NCBI RefSeq assembly: GCF_900176165.1 | Contig: NZ_FWWU01000009.1 | Span: forward strand, 3,039,001-3,103,000 | Reading direction: 5' to 3' | Length of the DNA: 64,000 nt | DNA from: Deinococcus hopiensis KR-140 | GTDB taxonomy: Bacteria > Deinococcota > Deinococci > Deinococcales > Deinococcaceae | In this document: in pieces, positions 43,230 to 55,165 of the stretch | Position numbering within the stretch: the first letter of the stretch is position 1 | How the letters are laid out: the number at the start of each line of letters is the position of its first letter | Notes under the pieces: generated by a model | Told to the model about the DNA's origin: nothing | What the model saw: only the letters and a program-made list of their open reading frames with translations | The model's database searches: none | Position numbers and translations under genes: made by a program

Positions 43230-43732
43230 TCATTTCAACCGGACAGGCAGACCACTCACGAGCAACCACGCCTCGTCACTCGCCGCCGCCGCACGCTGAT
43301 TGACCCAGCCCAGCAGGTCGCGGTAGCGCCGCGCGAGCGCATTGTCGGGCACGATGCCGAAGCCCACCTCATTGGTCACGAGGACCGTCAGGCCGGGGCG
43401 AGCGCGGGCAGCGGCCAGCAGCGCGTCGGCCCGCTCCAGCACCCCCTCATCCGCGAGGTCTGCAAGCATCAGGTTGCTCACCCAGAGGCTGAGGCAATCG
43501 AGGAGGACGGTCGGGGTAGAGACGGCCCCCACGGCGGCGGGGACATCCAGCGGTTGCTCCACAGTGACCCAGTCCGGCGGGCGCCCGTCGCGGTGACGGG
43601 CGATGCGCGCCGTCATCTCGTCGTCGAAGGCCTGGGCGGTGGCGAGGTAGGTGACGGGCCCACCGGCGGCGGCGGCGAGGCGCTCGGCGTGGCTGCTCTT
43701 GCCGCTACGCGCCCCTCCGGTAACGAACACAA

Positions 43733-43742
<10 letters not shown>
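43230..43742 (-). CDS. cobU: Adenosylcobinamide kinase/guanylyltransferase
   Basis: A 170-residue bifunctional enzyme that phosphorylates adenosylcobinamide and then adds GMP. P-loop FVTGGARSGKSSHAERL (residues 6-22), the guanylyl-accepting histidine in IARHRDGRPPDWVTVEQPLD and the conserved LLDCLSLWVSNLM and VTNEVGFGIVPDNALAR. The ATG lies inside the end of cobQ (10-nt overlap), so it is translationally coupled. Confidence 0.96.
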
Positions 43743-45164
<1,422 letters not shown>

Positions 45165-45172
<8 letters not shown>

Positions 45173-46181
45173 GCTTCGCCTCCCTCAGCACCTTCCGCAG
45201 CGCCTCCATCAGCCGCCCATTCTCCTCCGGCAGGCGGGTGGAGACGCGGATGCGGTCCGGAAAACCGTAGCTCACGCAGTTCCGTACCTTCACGCCCTCT
45301 GCCAGCAGGGCGGCCGCGACGCCCGCCGCGTCTCCCACCTCCAGGGTCATATAGGGCGTGCCGCGGTGCTCTACCCATCCCGAGTGACCCAGCATTTGCG
45401 CCAGCGCCCCCGCATCCCGCCGCACCAGCGGCAGGGTCCGCTCCAGAAAGGCCCCGGCGTCAGGCAGGGCAGCCAGCACCGCCGCCGTTCCCGCGGGCAG
45501 ATGCCAGGCGGGCGCGAGGTTGTCCAGCCGCGCGACGATTTCCGGCGCAGCGAGGGCGTAGGCGGGGCGGGCCCCAACCAGGCCGTGCGCCTTGCCGGGC
45601 GAGAGCAGGCGGACGAGGGACGGGGCGAGGGGAACGCCCTGCTCGGGCACAAAGGGTGCATACGCCTCGTCGAGGATGAGAAGGGCGCCCGAGGCCGCGC
45701 AGACCTGCGCAAGGGCCTCCAACTCCACTCCGCTCAAGCTGTGCCCGGTGGGATTGTGGGGGTGGCCCACGTAGACGAGGCGCGCCCCGGCAGGGAGGAC
45801 CCCGGGCATCTCGGTCACCACCTCCACCTGCGCCCGGCCCAGCGCTGCCGCCCGCCCCAGCTCTCCGAAGGGCGCGTAGAGGCTGAGCAGCGTTCCTCCG
45901 GTAGGCAGAAAGGCACGCACCAGCCGGTGCAGCAGGTCCGACGCGCCGACGGACAGGGCCACCTCGCCGGGGGCCACGCCGTGCCACGCAGCCAGCCGTT
46001 CACGGACCGCCGCATACGTGGGGTCCGGGTAATGCGCGTGATCGGCTTCTCCGAGCGCCCGCACCAGCGCTGGGTTGGGGCCATGCGGATTGGCGTTCAC
46101 GCTGAAATCCAGTCCCCTGAAGGGAGCGGCAGACGGCCCACCGTGCGGAGCACGGGGCAGCAGGGGCGGCAGGTCAGTCAC
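45165..46181 (-). CDS. Threonine-phosphate decarboxylase-like aminotransferase (CobD/CobC type)
   Basis: A 338-residue PLP enzyme of aminotransferase fold class I. It starts with HGG...LDFSVNANPHGPNP as in CobD/CobC; the aspartate that binds the pyridine is in LLILDEAYAPFVPE, and the Schiff-base lysine is probably in LLSPGKAHGLVGARPAYA. In this B12 operon it should make (R)-1-amino-2-propanol phosphate from threonine phosphate, the linker joined by CbiB. GTG start within the cbiB end (8-nt overlap). Confidence 0.9.
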
Positions 46182-47088
46182 GGCGTCTGCCCACCAGCAG
46201 GGACAAGACCGCCAGCCCCAGCGTCAGGCGGGCGAGGCGCAGGGCCCGCGGAATGTCGGCGGCTTCCGCTGCCCGCCCACCCGCGTTCAGCACGTACACG
46301 CCGCGCTTATCCAGCCGGACGCCGAGTGCGCCCGCAAAGGCGCTCATGGGGTGTCCAGCATTCGGACTGCCCGTTTTGCGCCTGTCCCGCCGCCAGGTGC
46401 GCCACGCTCCGGGACCGCCCAGTCCTGCGAGGCAGGCGGCCCCCACCGCACACAGCGCCGTCAGGCGGGCGGGGGCGAGGTTGAGCGCATCGTCAGCGCG
46501 GGCGGCCACCTTTCCAGCGTCCTCCAGCGCGGGCGTGCGGTAGCCCCACATGGCGTCAGCGGTGTTGGCGTAGCGGTAGAGCGCGGCCAGGGGGAGGCCC
46601 CCCACCCGGAACCACAGCAGCGGCGCAACCACACTGTCTGACAGGTTCTCGGCCAGGCTCTCGATACACGCTCCCGCCACCTCTGCCGCGTTCAGTTCGC
46701 CCGTGTCCCGGCTGACGAGGTGCCAGGCCAGCAGTCGCCGGGCCTCGGGGAGATCACCGGCGGACAGGGCCGCGTGAACTTCCCCCACCGCGCCAAACAG
46801 TGCCCGCCGCGCCAGCAGCGGCTTGAGGAGGACTCCCTGCACGGGCCACCCACCGGGCAAGGCCCTGGCCAACCGTCCTCCACCCGCCGCCAACCCCGCG
46901 CCGAGGGCCCAGGTCAGCCCCCCTTCCCACCTCTGCGCTCCGGGCGACGTGGCCCTCCATCCCTCGCGCGCTCCTCCCAGGTAATGCCCCATCCACACGA
47001 CGGGGTGCACCCGCGCCGGAGGTTCCCCCAGCGCGTCCGCGGCGAGGGCCAGGAGCAGGGCCCGTCGCCTTCCCGCTGACCGCCTCAC
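46174..47088 (-). CDS. cbiB: Adenosylcobinamide-phosphate synthase
   Basis: A 304-residue integral membrane enzyme that joins aminopropanol phosphate to adenosylcobyric acid. Family motifs: DALGEPPARVHPVVWMGHYL at the start, CIESLAENLSDSVVAPLLWF, and LYRYANTADAMWGYRTPALE. Several hydrophobic helices. The GTG at 47088 overlaps the cobB stop as GTGA, matching the rest of the operon; a GTG two codons upstream (47094) is an alternative. Confidence 0.95.
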   Translation of the reverse strand: MRRSAGRRRALLLALAADALGEPPARVHPVVWMGHYLGGAREGWRATSPGAQRWEGGLTWALGAGLAAGGGRLARALPGGWPVQGVLLKPLLARRALFGAVGEVHAALSAGDLPEARRLLAWHLVSRDTGELNAAEVAGACIESLAENLSDSVVAPLLWFRVGGLPLAALYRYANTADAMWGYRTPALEDAGKVAARADDALNLAPARLTALCAVGAACLAGLGGPGAWRTWRRDRRKTGSPNAGHPMSAFAGALGVRLDKRGVYVLNAGGRAAEAADIPRALRLARLTLGLAVLSLLVGRRRD

Positions 47089-48425
47089 AAACACGCCTCC
47101 ACCAGCCGCGCCGCCAGCGCGTCGTCCGCTCCCAGGTGCACGTGCAGGTAACTGGCGAGGACGTTGCCCTGGGCATACCCCTCCTTCACCCCTGCTCCCA
47201 CGTGGTCCGTCCAGGTGTAGGCCGGGTGGCTCGGCGCGTGGGTCAGTACGCTGTGGTGAAACTCATGCCCGCGCAGCACAGCGCCGCTGGGGGCCAGAGG
47301 AGAAGCGGTCAGCGCCGCCGCCTCCCGGTAACCCAGGGTGAGGCGCGGGGACATGCGGGTGCGGTAGGGAATGACGCCGCACATCCCGAACACCTGCCCG
47401 GTGGGGTCTTCCAGCGTCTCACCCAGGTACATCAGGCCGCCGCATTCGCCCACCACGGGGCGTCCGCTGCCGGCGAAGTCGCGGATGGCCGTTCGCATGG
47501 ACACGTTCGCGCTCAGCTCCGCTGCGTGCGCCTCCGGGTAGCCTCCGCCCAGCAGCACACCCCCCACTCCCATGGGCACCCCCGCGTCGCGCAGGGGACT
47601 GAAGGGGATCAGCTCAGCCCCGGCGTCCCGCAGGGCGTCCAGGGCGTCGGGGTAGTAGAAGTGAAACGCCTCGTCCAGCGCGTAGGCGATGCGGGCGCGG
47701 GTTTGGGTGGCCCGGACCGGGAGCGTGGGCACGGGCAGCGCCGAAGCGTGGGCCGCTTCAAGCAATGCGTCCAGCCTCAGGTTGGCGGCGGCCCGCAAGG
47801 CCTCTCCCTCGTCCCAGCTCGCCTGCTCGGCGCGGAGCAGCCCCAGGTGCCGTGCGGGCAGGTGCAGGGCTTCGTCACGGGAGACGAAGCCCAGGGTAGG
47901 CAGCCCGATCTGCGTCAACGCCACCTCACACAGGGCGGCGTGCCGCTCTCCCGCCACCCGGTTGAGAATCACGCCCACCACGTTGAGGTCCGGCCCAAAG
48001 GAACGGAGCCCCTGCGCCACCGCCGCCACGGTCCGCGCGCTGCCCGCAGCGTCAATTACCAGCACCACCGGGGCCTCCAGCAAGCGGGCGAGGTCCGCTG
48101 TGGAGTGGGCGTCGCTGGCAGGGTCCCGGCCGTCGTACAGGCCCATCACCCCCTCCAGCACGCAGATATCGGCGTCCAGCGAGGCACGGGCGAAGAGGGT
48201 TCGCAGCCGCTCCGGCGTGAGCAGAAATGAGTCCAGGTTGCGTGCTGGCCGCCCCGCGGCCCTGGACAGGTGGGTGGGGTCCAGGTAATCCGGCCCCAGC
48301 TTGAAGGGCGCGGCCTTCAGCCCCCGCCGCCGCAGGGCGAGGCACAGCAGCGAGGCAACGGTGGTTTTGCCGCTGCCAGAGTGGGGAGCGGTGAGGACCA
48401 GCCGTCTGGGCACGGAACGGTTCAC
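47085..48425 (-). CDS. cobB: Cobyrinic acid a,c-diamide synthase
   Basis: A 446-residue CbiA/CobB enzyme with an N-terminal dethiobiotin-synthetase-like domain (TAPHSGSGKTTVASLLCLAL; PFKLGPDYLDPTHLS) and a C-terminal glutaminase-like domain with the cysteine in VVGECGGLMYLGE and HEFHHSVL region. It amidates the a and c side chains. It is 37 nt downstream of cobO. Confidence 0.96.
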   Translation of the reverse strand: MNRSVPRRLVLTAPHSGSGKTTVASLLCLALRRRGLKAAPFKLGPDYLDPTHLSRAAGRPARNLDSFLLTPERLRTLFARASLDADICVLEGVMGLYDGRDPASDAHSTADLARLLEAPVVLVIDAAGSARTVAAVAQGLRSFGPDLNVVGVILNRVAGERHAALCEVALTQIGLPTLGFVSRDEALHLPARHLGLLRAEQASWDEGEALRAAANLRLDALLEAAHASALPVPTLPVRATQTRARIAYALDEAFHFYYPDALDALRDAGAELIPFSPLRDAGVPMGVGGVLLGGGYPEAHAAELSANVSMRTAIRDFAGSGRPVVGECGGLMYLGETLEDPTGQVFGMCGVIPYRTRMSPRLTLGYREAAALTASPLAPSGAVLRGHEFHHSVLTHAPSHPAYTWTDHVGAGVKEGYAQGNVLASYLHVHLGADDALAARLVEACL

Positions 48426-48462
48426 AGCGGCCAGCAGCCGGCGGCCGGTCGCCAGTCACCCA

Positions 48463-49943
<1,481 letters not shown>

Positions 49944-50088
49944 GGAGGACTCCGGCGTGCAGGGTGGAGGCGGCAGCGGGAGCGGGAGCACGAAAAACCC
50001 GTTCCAGCCGGGGCCGGAGCGGGGACAGGGCAAGGCAAGTCAGCTCATGGTATGGCCCTCTGACGGCGAGAGGTGCCCTGCGCAGAAA

Positions 50089-50199
50089 CAGCACCTGGCG
50101 GGGCGTTCCCGGGGGGCATTCGGGCTTACCGCTGCTTGCGGCATACCGTTGCGCGACAGCGCCGGACTCTCACCGGACTTCCCCGCTCCCAGGTGAGGT
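50089..50199 (-). ncRNA. Cobalamin riboswitch
   Basis: On the minus strand: P1 arms ACCTGG (near 50196) and CCAGGT (near 50092), core GGGGAAGTCCGGTGAGAGTC, then GCTGTCGCGCAACGGT, and the B12-box-like AAGCCCGAATGCC. This order is that of cobalamin aptamers. About 150 nt separate it from the btuF ATG, so it should control the operon at transcription or translation. TATCCT (50206-50201) with an upstream TGC is a likely -10. Confidence 0.85.
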
Positions 50200-50206
50200 C
50201 AGGATA

Positions 50207-50447
50207 GCAGAGGGGGGAGGTGAAACTGTCGGCCGTCCGCCCTGAGCGGTCAGGGGTGAGCAGCAGAGGCAAAGGTACCGCGGTGGGCGAGCCCCTCAGG
50301 TTCTTCAGCGTCGGGAGCGGCCGAGCATTTCGGTGGACTGCCCCTGCCCTGAGCGGTGGCAACGTTCCCCGTTCCTTACTGGGGGTGGAGGGTGGGGCGC
50401 GCCCCGCGGGTTGCCCCACCTTCCAAACCTCACCCAACCCCAGGTGC
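50207..50447. other. Riboswitch-MATE intergenic region, no gene seen
   Basis: No convincing frame. A GTGGGGC/GCCCCAC hairpin lies near 50393-50425, 5' of the MATE gene. Confidence 0.5.
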
Positions 50448-50453
50448 TACCGT
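50448..50453 (+). promoter_or_regulatory. -10 box of the MATE gene
   Basis: TACCGT, 7 nt before the GTG at 50461, fitting the leaderless pattern. Confidence 0.35.
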
Positions 50454-50460
50454 GCCGGGC

Positions 50461-51804
50461 GTGTCCGCCGACGCCCCCACTTCCCCACACCACGCCCCAC
50501 CCCAGGGCACCACGGGAGAATTGCTGCGCCTCGCCGGCCCCCTGATGCTGTCCAACCTCGCCTACACGGCGGTGGGCTTCACGGACACCCTGCTGATGGG
50601 CCGCCTCGGCGTGGTAGAGGTGGGTGCGGTGGGCTTTGCCAGCCTGTGTCTGCTAACGCTGGTCCTGCTGTTTCGCGGCAGCCTCAACACGGCCTCTACC
50701 TTCGTGGCCCGCGCCCTGGGCGCCGGAAACGCGGCGGGTGTGCGGCGCTGGACGAGCGTCTTTCTGGGCTGCGCGCTGGTGGGCGTGCCGCTGGCCCTGG
50801 CCGGCCCCTGGCTGGTAGACGGCCTCTTTGCTCTGCTCAAACCCGAGGCGAGCGTTGCGGCCACGGCCCGCACCTACGCCCACATCCGGCTGTGGGAAAT
50901 TCCCTTCGTCATGTTGGGCAGCACCGCCCTGTCGGTCATGGTTGGGCTGGGCAACACCCGCACGCCCATGCTGCTCGCCTGGCTGGTGGTGGTCCTGAAT
51001 GCCGCGCTGGCCGTGTTGCTGATCTTCGGATTGGGGTGGGGTGTGCGCGGAGCGGCCTGGGCGGCGGTGATCGCAGTCGCGGTGCAAAACGCCCTGGCGG
51101 TGGCCTTGCTGGCCCGGCTGCATGGCCACCGTTTCGGGCCGTTTCGTCCGGCACGGCCCCACCGGTCCGAACTCGCTGCGCTGGGCCGGATCAGCCTTCC
51201 CGCCGGGATTACCGAGCTGGCCGAGGTGGGCGCGTTTACCGTCTTCCAGGGGGTCATCTCACGGCTGGGACCCACTGAACTGGCCGCCTCGCAGATCGCC
51301 AACCAGCTCGCCAGCCTGGGCTTCCTGCCCGCCTTCGCGCTCGCGTCTGCCACCAGCAGTCTGCTGTCACGGGCGCTCGGCGCGGGCCGCCCGGACCTCG
51401 CCGCGCGCATTGGCTGGCGGGGAGCGGGGGTGGCCGCCGCGCTGATGGGCCTGCTCGGGGTGCTGTTCCTGACCCTGCCCCGGCCCCTGATCGGTCTGTT
51501 CAGCCGCTCGCCCGAGGTGCTGGAGCTGGGGCGCACGGTACTGGGCATCATGGCGGCGTATCAGGTGCTGGACGGGGTGGCGATTGTGCTGGGAGGCGCG
51601 CTGGGTGGGGCTGGAGACACCCGGTTCCGCCTGATCGTCACGCTGGTGGGCGCGTGGCTCGTGATGGTGCTGGGCGCGAGCCTCCTGGCTCCCCGCTACG
51701 GCGTGTCGGGCGCGTGGGGCGCGGCGCTGGTGTTTATCGCCTTCGCGGCGCTGGCGTATCTGGGGCGCTTCGCCTCGGGGCGGTGGCAGCGGATGAGGCT
51801 GTAG
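50461..51804 (+). CDS. MATE family efflux transporter
   Basis: A 447-residue inner-membrane exporter with about 12 hydrophobic segments and MATE repeats: LAGPLMLSNLAYTAVGFTDT near the start, LLMGRLGVVEVGAVGFASL and, in the second half, GRISLPAGITELAEVGAFTV and LAGASLI-like GVLFLTLPRPLIGLFSRSP. It couples drug or metabolite export to H+ or Na+. The GTG at 50461 is chosen for normal family length. It is divergent from the B12 operon; a functional link is unproven. Confidence 0.88.
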   Translation: MSADAPTSPHHAPPQGTTGELLRLAGPLMLSNLAYTAVGFTDTLLMGRLGVVEVGAVGFASLCLLTLVLLFRGSLNTASTFVARALGAGNAAGVRRWTSVFLGCALVGVPLALAGPWLVDGLFALLKPEASVAATARTYAHIRLWEIPFVMLGSTALSVMVGLGNTRTPMLLAWLVVVLNAALAVLLIFGLGWGVRGAAWAAVIAVAVQNALAVALLARLHGHRFGPFRPARPHRSELAALGRISLPAGITELAEVGAFTVFQGVISRLGPTELAASQIANQLASLGFLPAFALASATSSLLSRALGAGRPDLAARIGWRGAGVAAALMGLLGVLFLTLPRPLIGLFSRSPEVLELGRTVLGIMAAYQVLDGVAIVLGGALGGAGDTRFRLIVTLVGAWLVMVLGASLLAPRYGVSGAWGAALVFIAFAALAYLGRFASGRWQRMRL

Positions 51805-51931
51805 GGAGCAGCGCGCGGAGGGCTCCGAATTTGTTGACCCCTGACCTCTCCCCTGGAGGGACCCGTGAAGCGCTGAAGGCGAGCGGGACTTGCGAAAACG
51901 CGTGGGGGGACTGGTAGGCCGGGCCGGTCAC

Positions 51932-52705
51932 TCAGCCGAACGTCGCCACCACCGGCGCGTGATCCGAGGGCCGCTCATGCCCACGCGGGCCAGCGTCCAC
52001 CGCGCAGCCCCGACAACTGCCGGCCAACCCTTCCGAAACGAGGATGTGGTCGATCCTCAGCCCCCAGTTGCGCGGAAAGCCCAGGCGGCCGTAGGGCCAC
52101 CAGGAAAAAACACGCTCAGGCTGCTCGTGCAGGCGAAAAGCGTCCCGTAAGCCCAGGTCCAACAGGGCGCGGAAGGCCTCCCGTTCGGATTCGCTGACGA
52201 GGATCTGCCCGGCCCAGCGTTTGGGGCTATGGACGTCGCGGTCCTCTGGCGCCACGTTGAAGTCGCCCACCACAGCGAGGCGCGGATGGGATTCCAATTC
52301 AGCGCGGAGCCAGTCACGCGCGGCCGCCATCCACTCCAGCTTGTAGGCGTACTTCTCGGACCCCACCGCCTGACCGTTGGGCACGTACAGGCACACCACC
52401 CGCACGCTTCCCACGGTGGCCGCCAACACGCGGCGCTGCGGGTCGCCGAAATCGGGAATCCCAATCTGCACGTCTTCGAGCGGCAGGCGGGACACGAGCG
52501 CCACACCGTTGTAGGTTTTCTGGCCGGAAAAGGCGCAGGCGTAGCCCAATTCGGCGAAGGCGGCGGGAAAGCGGCTGTCCTCCAGCTTGGTTTCCTGCAG
52601 GGCCAGGACGTCGGGACGCTCGGCCTCCAGCCACGCGAGGACCTGGGGAAGGCGGACGTTCAGCGAATTGACGTTCCAGGTGGCGAGCTTCAGGCCGGGG
52701 TTCAA
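51932..52705 (-). CDS. xth: Exodeoxyribonuclease III (AP endonuclease)
   Basis: A 257-residue Xth-family nuclease for repair of abasic sites and 3' blocked ends. Catalytic residues in order: KLATWNVNSLNVRLPQVLAW, Glu in VLALQETKLED, Asp/Asn in AVVGDFNVAPEDRDVHSPKR, and Asp-His in GHERPSDHAPVVATFG. The TTG at 52705 overlaps the stop of the upstream phosphatase (TTGA), which is taken as the start; upstream in-frame residues are low-complexity. It fits the DNA-repair emphasis of the genus. Confidence 0.93.
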   Translation of the reverse strand: MNPGLKLATWNVNSLNVRLPQVLAWLEAERPDVLALQETKLEDSRFPAAFAELGYACAFSGQKTYNGVALVSRLPLEDVQIGIPDFGDPQRRVLAATVGSVRVVCLYVPNGQAVGSEKYAYKLEWMAAARDWLRAELESHPRLAVVGDFNVAPEDRDVHSPKRWAGQILVSESEREAFRALLDLGLRDAFRLHEQPERVFSWWPYGRLGFPRNWGLRIDHILVSEGLAGSCRGCAVDAGPRGHERPSDHAPVVATFG

Positions 52706-53352
52706 CTGCCCCGCTCCACGGCGGACCCCGGGGGCGGAACCAGGGCCGACAGCCACCAATTGCCGGGTAGGCGCAGACCACCCTCGCGGCGCTTGGCCTC
52801 GCGGTGGCCGCCTTCGCGGTGCAGGGTGACCACGGTGCCGGGCGGGGCCACCACGGCCTGAAGCCCTACCGTGAGGCGCAGGGCGGCGTGCAGGGTGCCC
52901 GCGTGCGTAAAGGCCGCGACTTCCCCCGTGGGGGGCAGTCCCGCAAGCCAGCCCATCACGCGCTTGTGAAACTCGCGGCCGGTCTCGCCCTTCGGGGGGC
53001 CCAGGTCCGAGGAGGGGTCCGCCAGGCCGTCGATCCAGAAGCGGGGGGTGCTGCCGAAATCGCGCTCCAGCTCGGCCCAGGTGCGCCCGGCCATCACGCC
53101 GAAATAGGCTTCGGCGAGGGCAGGCTCCGGTTTGACTTCCCCGAAGCCGGCGAGCTGGGCCGTCTCGCGCGAGCGCAGGCTGGGCGAGGTCAGGGCCACC
53201 GCCCCCGGGGGCAGGCGCAGCGCGGCGGCGACGGCGCGGCCCTCTTCGGACAGGGGCGCGTCCTCGTCGGCGCGGGGGTAGCGGCGCTCGGCGTTGGGGG
53301 CGGTGGGGGCGTGGCGAACGAGGTGCAGGGTCAGTTGAGAGGCAGGTTTCAT
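52702..53352 (-). CDS. Histidine phosphatase, likely alpha-ribazole phosphatase
   Basis: A 216-residue phosphoglycerate-mutase-like histidine phosphatase: LHLVRHAPTAPNAERRYP carries the catalytic RHx motif (Arg/His near residue 11), SPSLRSRETAQLAGF and EAYFGVMAGRTWAELERDFG the second half of the site, and VAAFTHAGTLHAALRL the second histidine. Proximity to cobS and the family suggest dephosphorylation of alpha-ribazole phosphate (CobC) in B12 synthesis; other substrates cannot be excluded. It precedes xth with a 4-nt overlap. Confidence 0.8.
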   Translation of the reverse strand: MKPASQLTLHLVRHAPTAPNAERRYPRADEDAPLSEEGRAVAAALRLPPGAVALTSPSLRSRETAQLAGFGEVKPEPALAEAYFGVMAGRTWAELERDFGSTPRFWIDGLADPSSDLGPPKGETGREFHKRVMGWLAGLPPTGEVAAFTHAGTLHAALRLTVGLQAVVAPPGTVVTLHREGGHREAKRREGGLRLPGNWWLSALVPPPGSAVERGS

Positions 53353-53598
53353 GGTGGGCTCCCGGTTCCCCGGGGCGGCGTCCCGGCAGGAGGGGATGGA
53401 GGCACGGCGCAGCGCTGGGCCCGTGGGAAGGGGGAAGGGAAAGGAGGCAGGGACGCGGTCATCTTCGGTCTGGGAAGGGCAGGCGGAGGCGTCGGGCCGG
53501 AGGGGAACACCGCCTGGGCAACCACCGGGGCGGGTTTCCCACATTCTCTGGACCCTGATGTTAGCGCCTCAGGGAGCGGCCAGCCGCCCAAACTGCCC

Positions 53599-54369
53599 CT
53601 AACCCCCCCGGCCCCACCCGAAGAACCCCATCGCCAGCAGTTCGCCCGTCACGATCAGCAGCCCGTACACGTCGCCGCTCAGGCCCCCACCCAACCGGGA
53701 GGCCGCGAACCGCGCCGCGAGCAACACCCCGATCAGCGCGGTGAGCGCCGCCCCCCACGCCCCCGGCAGCAGCAGGGCGGGCAGGGCAAGCGCGAGGGCC
53801 GCCCCCCAGCGCCCCTCGCGCGAACGGGCTCCCAGTGATTCCTGCCGGGCCGCCGGGTACAGGTTCATGGGCAGCAGGACGAGCATGCGCGCCACCACCG
53901 CCGCCACGAGGGGCGCGTAAGCGGGGATGTTCGCGGCCAGAAGGCTCCACAGCGTCAGCAGAGCCAGGACGCCCGTCGCCAGCCCAAAGGCCCCGATATG
54001 CACGTCCTGCAAAATCTCGAGCCGCCGCTGCGGGCTTTTCACCGCGAACAGGGCGTCGGCGCTGTCCACCAACCCGTCGAAATGCAGCATTCCCGTCACG
54101 AGCAACCACGCCCCCACCGCGAGCGCCGCGCGCACCCCACCCGGCAGGGGCAGCGGCAGCCACAGCGCCAGCGCCACCAGGCCGCCCACGGCGTAACCCG
54201 CCAGCGGATAGTAGGCGCTCGCGCGGGCAAAGTCACCCTGCCGCACCTCACGGACGTGCGGCAGGGGCAGGGTGGTCAGGAAGGTCAGGGCGAGGTGCGC
54301 CGCGGCGAGGTGACGCTGCCAGGGAGAACGGTCCTCCGCCCGAAGTGCTGCTGGAGGTGGGGCACTCAC
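53599..54369 (-). CDS. cobS: Adenosylcobinamide-GDP ribazoletransferase (cobalamin synthase)
   Basis: A 256-residue polytopic membrane enzyme for the last step of B12 assembly. Motifs: FLTTLPLPHVREVRQGDFAR, ASAYYPLAGYAVGGLVALAL, MLHFDGLVDSADALFAVKSP (the metal-binding HxDGxxD region), IGAFGLATGVLALLTLW, and LSGDVYGLLIVTGELLAMGF. The GTG start overlaps the stop of the DtxR-type gene (GTGA at 54366-54369), an unusual coupling. Confidence 0.95.
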   Translation of the reverse strand: MSAPPPAALRAEDRSPWQRHLAAAHLALTFLTTLPLPHVREVRQGDFARASAYYPLAGYAVGGLVALALWLPLPLPGGVRAALAVGAWLLVTGMLHFDGLVDSADALFAVKSPQRRLEILQDVHIGAFGLATGVLALLTLWSLLAANIPAYAPLVAAVVARMLVLLPMNLYPAARQESLGARSREGRWGAALALALPALLLPGAWGAALTALIGVLLAARFAASRLGGGLSGDVYGLLIVTGELLAMGFFGWGRGG

Positions 54370-55058
54370 GCTGGGGACAGTTCGCCGTGAACCTGCACCT
54401 GCGCCGCCACGGCGAGGGCGAGCGTGAGGGACGGTCCATTCGGCAATCCCAGGGTCAACGTGCCCAGCGCCGCGTCCACCTGCCGCACCGTCACCGTCAC
54501 CCCGGGGGTCAGCCCGCCCTGCACCAGCGCCCGCAACTGCGCGGCGTCGTCACCCGGCACGCGCGCCACGGTGCCCGTCTCGCCGGGGGCCAGCTGGGTC
54601 AGGCGGCGCTCAGCGCGGGTGGGCAGCTCGCCTGCCAGCGTGGGGATGGGGTCGCCGTGGGGGTCATGGGTGGGGTCTCCCAGCCACGCCGCAATGCGGG
54701 CTTCGAGCCGCTCGGACAGGGCGTGTTCCAGCCGCTCGGCCTCCTCGTGCACCTCGTCGAGCGGCACGCCCAGCGCCCGGTGGAGAAACAGTTCCAGCAA
54801 GCGGTGGTGGCGCAGCACCTCCAGGGCAACCCGCTGGCCCTCGGCGGTCAGGTTGGCTCCTTGGTACGGCGCGTGCGACACCAGCCCCTGCTCGCTAAGC
54901 TTGCGCAGCATTCCGGTCACGCTGGCGGGCATCACGTCCAACGCCTCCGCCAGGGCCTGGGTATTGACCTTGCCGCCCGGTCCCGCTTCCGTCTGCCCCA
55001 GCAGGTACAGGTGCTTGAGGTAATCCTCGGCAGAGGGGGACAGGGCGCGGGCCGTCAT
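54366..55058 (-). CDS. DtxR/MntR-family metal-dependent repressor
   Basis: A 230-residue regulator. The N-terminal winged helix (ALSPSAEDYLKHLYLLGQTE; NTQALAEALDVMPASVTGML) is followed by the dimerisation domain with metal-ligand positions in LRHHRLLELFLHRAL and EVHEEAERLEHALSERLEA, and a C-terminal FeoA/SH3-like domain. It senses Mn2+ or Fe2+; which is unclear. Mn control matters in Deinococcus physiology. The ATG at 55058 is supported by a TAAACT box 7 nt upstream. Confidence 0.9.
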   Translation of the reverse strand: MTARALSPSAEDYLKHLYLLGQTEAGPGGKVNTQALAEALDVMPASVTGMLRKLSEQGLVSHAPYQGANLTAEGQRVALEVLRHHRLLELFLHRALGVPLDEVHEEAERLEHALSERLEARIAAWLGDPTHDPHGDPIPTLAGELPTRAERRLTQLAPGETGTVARVPGDDAAQLRALVQGGLTPGVTVTVRQVDAALGTLTLGLPNGPSLTLALAVAAQVQVHGELSPA

Positions 55059-55065
55059 GTCGCCC

Positions 55066-55071
55066 AGTTTA
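55066..55071 (-). promoter_or_regulatory. -10 box of the DtxR-cobS operon
   Basis: TAAACT on the minus strand, 7 nt before the ATG at 55058. Confidence 0.45.
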
Positions 55072-55165
55072 GGCGGGGCTAAAACGGGATTCAAGGAAAG
55101 GGGCGGGCAGAAGGCGTTTCCCCTCAGGGAACTTTTGCCCAGTTGCGTGACTCTAACCCCTTGAG

